From: JBEKDJ01 sp050014415
GTDB taxonomy: Bacteria; Desulfobacterota; BSN033; UBA1163
Length of the DNA stretch: 5,901 bases
Assembly: GCA_050014415.1 (NCBI GenBank)
Contig: JBEKDJ010000310.1
Location: 1 to 5,901 of the forward strand
Direction of reading: 5' to 3'
The position numbers were made by a program, and so were the translations under genes. Of the stretch, positions 5,731 to 5,901 are shown in pieces. Every line of letters starts with the position of its first letter. Within the stretch, counting starts at the first letter, position 1. The notes under the pieces are model-generated. The model ran no database searches, had not been told where the DNA came from, and worked only from the letters and a program-made list of their open reading frames with translations.

Positions 5731-5772
5731 TCTGGTGATCAATTACCCAAGGGTTTTTAAGAATTTTCCAAT

Positions 5773-5778
5773 AGGAGG
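5773..5778 (+). promoter_or_regulatory. Strong Shine-Dalgarno for the isochorismatase-family gene
   Basis: AGGAGG at 5773-5778 lies 5 nt before the ATG at 5784 and fixes that start. It is the strongest ribosome binding site in the window. Confidence 0.8.
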
Positions 5779-5783
5779 GACTC

Positions 5784-5901
5784 ATGGATTTTATGAAAAC
5801 TTCAAAACTAGTCACGATCAATGCCAAACCTGAACCCATTGAAGTGGACTTGCGTAGAACCGCCGTGATTGTGGTGGATATGCAGAATGCCTTTGTCAGC
5901 A
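5784..5901 (+). CDS. Isochorismatase-family cysteine hydrolase, RutB-like (5' part only)
   Basis: Only the first 39 codons are present; the gene runs off the right edge. After a short lead, INAKPEPIEVDLRRTAVIVVDMQNAFVS shows the hallmark first strand of the isochorismatase-like family. Asp32 in VVDMQNAF is the expected acid of the Asp-Lys-Cys triad; Lys and Cys would lie beyond the window. The pattern of a N-A-K/R-P-E-P-I lead before VVDMQNA resembles RutB, which acts on (peroxy)ureidoacrylate in pyrimidine breakdown. Related enzymes cleave nicotinamide, N-carbamoyl sarcosine or biuret, so the substrate is open. It sits 53 nt after the Gate-domain gene with no terminator between, which suggests one operon for uptake and hydrolysis of a nitrogen compound. 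Family is near certain; RutB identity is only a lead. Confidence 0.85.
   Translation, partial: MDFMKTSKLVTINAKPEPIEVDLRRTAVIVVDMQNAFVS

Noticed and set aside
5745..5758. ACCC-AA-GGGT followed by T's as a terminator between the Gate-domain and hydrolase genes
   Set aside because: The stem is only 4 bp with a 2-nt loop, too weak to terminate, so an operon remains likely.
1..5901. CRISPR array or tRNA/rRNA gene
   Set aside because: Only three long diverged repeats at irregular spacing, and no cloverleaf or rRNA-like stretch seen on either strand.

Overview
This 5.9 kb window is bacterial chromosomal DNA with every credible gene on the + strand. No rRNA, tRNA, phage, plasmid or transposase gene is visible, so taxonomy rests on gene content and style only. 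The outer genes (an SGNH-type hydrolase, an EcsC-family protein, a Gate-domain membrane protein and an isochorismatase-family hydrolase) and the short GGGACG palindromes between genes would fit a Gram-negative anaerobe of the Desulfobacterota type or a relative. That is a low-confidence guess. The middle genes look more like Bacillota accessory genes and are visibly more AT-rich.

Layout: 1-310 is non-coding, with a palindrome at the left edge and copy A of a repeat. 311-1078 encodes an SGNH-like hydrolase with all expected catalytic residues. 1079-1448 is non-coding and ends in a REP-like hairpin. 1449-2297 (probably starting at 1470) encodes an EcsC-family protein. 2298-2621 is non-coding and holds another palindrome. 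2622-3164 encodes a RimJ/RimL-type GNAT acetyltransferase. 3422-4120 encodes an uncharacterised kinase-like P-loop NTPase. 4308-4535 encodes a two-helix small membrane protein. 4789-5730 encodes a Gate (nucleoside-recognition) membrane protein. A RutB-like isochorismatase-family hydrolase starts at 5784 and runs off the right edge.

The main unexplained structure is a roughly 80-105 nt repeat in three diverged direct copies: A at 134-210, B at 3221-3322 and C at 4174-4279. Copies align without gaps at about 80% identity. B and C share a distal hairpin that A lacks. B and C separate the acetyltransferase, the NTPase and the small membrane protein, giving that block the look of a gene-cassette array. 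The repeats do not match integron attC architecture, apart from one isolated attC-like box just after the acetyltransferase stop.

The only pair with a plausible joint role is the Gate-domain membrane protein and the hydrolase 53 nt downstream, which could be a transport-plus-hydrolysis unit for a small nitrogenous or nucleobase-like compound. The other genes show no shared pathway.
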